The notes beneath the pieces are model-generated. The model was not told where the DNA came from and did not search any database. It saw nothing but the letters and a program-made list of their open reading frames with translations. DNA of 64,000 nt, from positions 44,203,199 through 44,267,198 of the forward strand of contig NW_023601104.1 of NCBI RefSeq assembly GCF_014898055.3. The letters are read 5' to 3'. Source of the stretch: Talpa occidentalis. Taxonomy: Eukaryota; Chordata; Mammalia; Eulipotyphla; Talpidae. Positions within the stretch are counted from its first letter, which is position 1, and every line of letters begins with the position of its first letter. Position numbers and translations under genes: made by a program. Positions 61,907 to 64,000 of this stretch are shown one piece after another.

Positions 61907-62680
61907 CCTCTATCCGTACACTCAGACATATGCACACATATTAGGGTATGACCACACCAAAGAAAGGGAAGTTAAAGGAAGGGAAGGAATGAGAAAAGAT
62001 CTATTTACTAATCAAATACGAAACTGTGGGAATTCACTGCATTCAAAAAAGCAAATCAAGAAAAAATCAAATGACATTATATAGCTTTGATTGGCACATA
62101 ATGATAAAGGTTTGGTATAGATATGTAGCTATCTATATAGATACCGTAATATAATCCTACTTGAATTATAGGATGGCATATTCTTTTGAAGGGCAATTTA
62201 GCAACAATTATCAAAAATATTATGACTTAGGCATCTCATATTTAAAAATAAATTCAAATTCACAATGAACTGGAATAGAGTACTGAAAAATTGTTCACAT
62301 TAGCAACTTTTGCTAATAGTAAAAAATTAAGTTAAACTTAAGATTCAACAATAGGAACTTGGCTAAATAATATTTTATCATGATAAAGCATAAATTTATG
62401 ATGAAAATAAATTTATTTATGGCATTTATTGGCAGAGAAAGTGGTCATTATTAATTAAATTGTGGGAAAAAATAAGATAACAGAAAAGTAACAACAACCA
62501 AACTACAGCTATTTCTGAGCATGGTTAGTACATCTTACCTCTGTAATAGCATGCTTCAAATAGTTGCTCAATAGTGAGGACTTACACTCTTTATATTCAA
62601 ATTAAGGGGTTGTAGAACACAAACATTTCTGAGCCAGGTCTTTCTGGAAGGCTTCATTTAAAATCTAGATTAGTGTATGA
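61907..62680. other. Unique AT-rich intron
   Basis: Nothing recognised. Confidence 0.45.
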
Positions 62681-62683
62681 GTT

Positions 62684-62758
62684 ACTATTTATTTATTTAT
62701 TTATTTATTTTGGTGAAGAGTTATTATTTATTTGTTTGTTTGTTTATTTATTTATTTA
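62684..62758. repeat. (TTTA)n / (TTTG)n simple repeat at a SINE tail
   Basis: Two TTTA arrays separated by a short non-repeat segment. The right array is the tail of the adjacent minus-strand SINE; the left one may be an older expansion of the same tail. Confidence 0.85.
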
Positions 62759-63009
62759 TGCATGTAAGAGCTGGGATACAGGCCAGAGATGCGAGGATCG
62801 GGGGTGAGAGGATTCACCAGAGACAGAGTGGGGAACAGAACAGGCTGACTGACTGAAATACACTGCTGAGGGGAGCAGCAGATGAGACAGGAGAGGTCTG
62901 CTGCACCATGTGGTTTGCTCCTTGGCTGGCCAGGGATCGAACTTTTGCTGCAGAGGCTGCGGATTGCTTAATAATGCGGTGCTTAACCCCTTGCACTATC
63001 AGGGAGGCC
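62720..63009 (-). mobile_element. tRNA-derived SINE, older subfamily
   Basis: On the minus strand: GAGGCCTCCCTGATAGTGC head, a B box region AGTTCGATCC, the middle GGCTGGCCAAGGAGC and a GCATAAATAAATAAAT tail. Flanking duplication is unclear because the tail is low complexity. It lies in the NOVA1 sense orientation. Confidence 0.88.
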
Positions 63010-64000
63010 TCACTCATTATTTATAAACAGCATTACTCCATGCATTACTCACAGGTAAAATTTCAGTTGACTTTTCTAACATCAGATGAATGTCAACTAC
63101 CTATCTCATGGTCTACAATACAGTTTATAACTATACCATACAGTTTACAGGTTGATATCACAAAAATACTCAAAAGATTTTATTTTATTAAATAGCTATT
63201 TTAGTGGTAGTAGCACAGCTTTACACACTATTCATATATATATGGAAACCTGAGATATAAAATACGTATTTTCAAATTTTTCAGTGATTATTTTGCTTGT
63301 TAGACAAAGGCAGATATATTCTCACTAAAGCAGATCCTCTCTATTACGTGCACCCTTTTGTATTGTAGTACTATATTATGGTTTTGTAAAATCTTATTCT
63401 ATTCATTATTCTTTCTATAGCCTTAAAGACAGTGATGTCATATGGTGTTTTACTGCTGCACACTTTGAAGTGTGTCCTATACACAGTAAGTGTCTAATAA
63501 GTAACAGCTGAATGAACAAAAAGCAATCAGTGAAATGGAAAAATTAAAACAGCCCCAAACACAAAAAACGGAGGCTTGTTCAAAATCTCAGGTAGCAAAC
63601 AGCGGTTGGGGGTTGCTAGACTAAGAGGCAGTGTCTGAAGGAAAAAGGGAATTCATCTGTTACAGCCTCCTTTCCTCCAGTTGTGCTGAATAGCAGAGAA
63701 GCTGTAGTAGAAAAGCTTCTGATAGGTAGGAGTGGTAACTAAGTGTCTGGATAGACATACTCAGTAAAACAGAAAACTACAGGCATGCTGAAGAAAAGCC
63801 TATCTCAAAGTAACAAGCAATTTCATATGTAGATATAAGGAAAATAACTAAATGAGATGATCTGAACTGTGTTCAAACTACACAGTTAATGAATATGCTG
63901 AGCCTAAAACTGAACACAGCTCTAATTCATTTCTACCACGAACTACCTCGTCTTATTAAAGAGGGTATGTAAAATGCACATAGTTAAATGCATAATAATG
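63010..64000. other. Intron to the right edge, one L2/MIR-like patch
   Basis: ACACAGTAAGTGTCTAATAA at 63481-63500, followed by CAGCTGAATGAAC, resembles an L2 or MIR terminus. No NOVA1 exon was seen before the edge. Confidence 0.45.

Larger units (their letters stand above)
39960..64000 (-). other. NOVA1: NOVA1 upstream intron, 3' part (more than 24 kb, no further exon seen)
   Basis: The acceptor at 39960-39962 is preceded by a modest pyrimidine tract. I looked on the minus strand for the exon that encodes the KH1 GXXG loop and the residues just before TTERV and saw none, so the intron appears to run past the right edge. It contains six of the eight SINEs, two L1 segments plus an L1-like remnant near the exon, an L2, a solo LTR and three simple repeats. 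Confidence 0.75.

Noticed and set aside
39960..64000. NOVA1 exon with the KH1 GXXG loop
   Set aside because: No matching minus-strand exon with splice sites was found by reading; it should lie beyond the right edge.
1..64000. CRISPR array, operons, prokaryotic promoters or origins
   Set aside because: No regularly spaced repeat-spacer structure and no compact coding; this is mammalian intronic DNA.

Overview
This is vertebrate nuclear DNA from a placental mammal. It is AT-rich, has very long introns with canonical GT-AG splice sites, and is full of L1 and L2 LINEs, MIRs, MaLR and ERV LTRs and a lineage-specific tRNA-derived SINE. The one gene I can support is NOVA1, a neuronal KH-domain splicing regulator, on the minus strand. 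Three of its coding exons are visible: the 5' part of the terminal exon with KH2 (1-414), the 72-nt alternative exon E4 (29724-29795) and the exon with the C-terminal half of KH1 (39793-39959). All three join in phase 0 at their shared boundaries, so E4 can be included or skipped without shifting the frame. The rest of the window is intron: 29.3 kb, 10.0 kb and more than 24 kb. The SINE has a tRNA-like head with good A and B boxes, then about 150 nt of unrelated body and an A-rich tail. I do not recognise it as a primate, rodent, carnivore or ruminant SINE. A laurasiatherian such as a rhinolophoid bat is possible but unproven.

Layout, left to right. 1-414: NOVA1 terminal exon. 415-9213: old intron with faint L2-like remnants and a TCTA microsatellite. 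9214-14296: one 5'-truncated L1 bounded by a perfect 17-bp duplication, itself interrupted by two younger L1 3' ends and one SINE. 16158-22285: a full-length L1 with a 15-bp duplication, a CpG-rich 5'UTR, frame-broken ORF1 and ORF2, and a two-part A-tail. 22.9-25.9 kb: ancient repeats, an L1 3' end and a MaLR-type LTR. 26-35.7 kb: intron poor in young repeats around E4. 35.7-43.3 kb: two young SINEs, with the KH1 exon between them. 42-45 kb: an unexplained 88-bp direct repeat. 46.6-48.8 kb: another L1. 51.6-53.2 kb: an antisense L1 remnant. 55-63 kb: five SINEs, an L2 and a 474-bp solo LTR with a 4-bp duplication.

No second protein-coding gene, structural RNA gene, CRISPR array or prokaryotic feature is supported. 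The points most worth checking are the regulatory make-up of E4 (five YCAY sites in 72 nt and a weak donor), the isoleucine codon at the human-variable position of KH2, the full-length antisense L1 with its long antisense ORF and possible 3' transduction, the indel-dominated difference between two young L1 copies (probably assembly error), and the 88-bp repeat.
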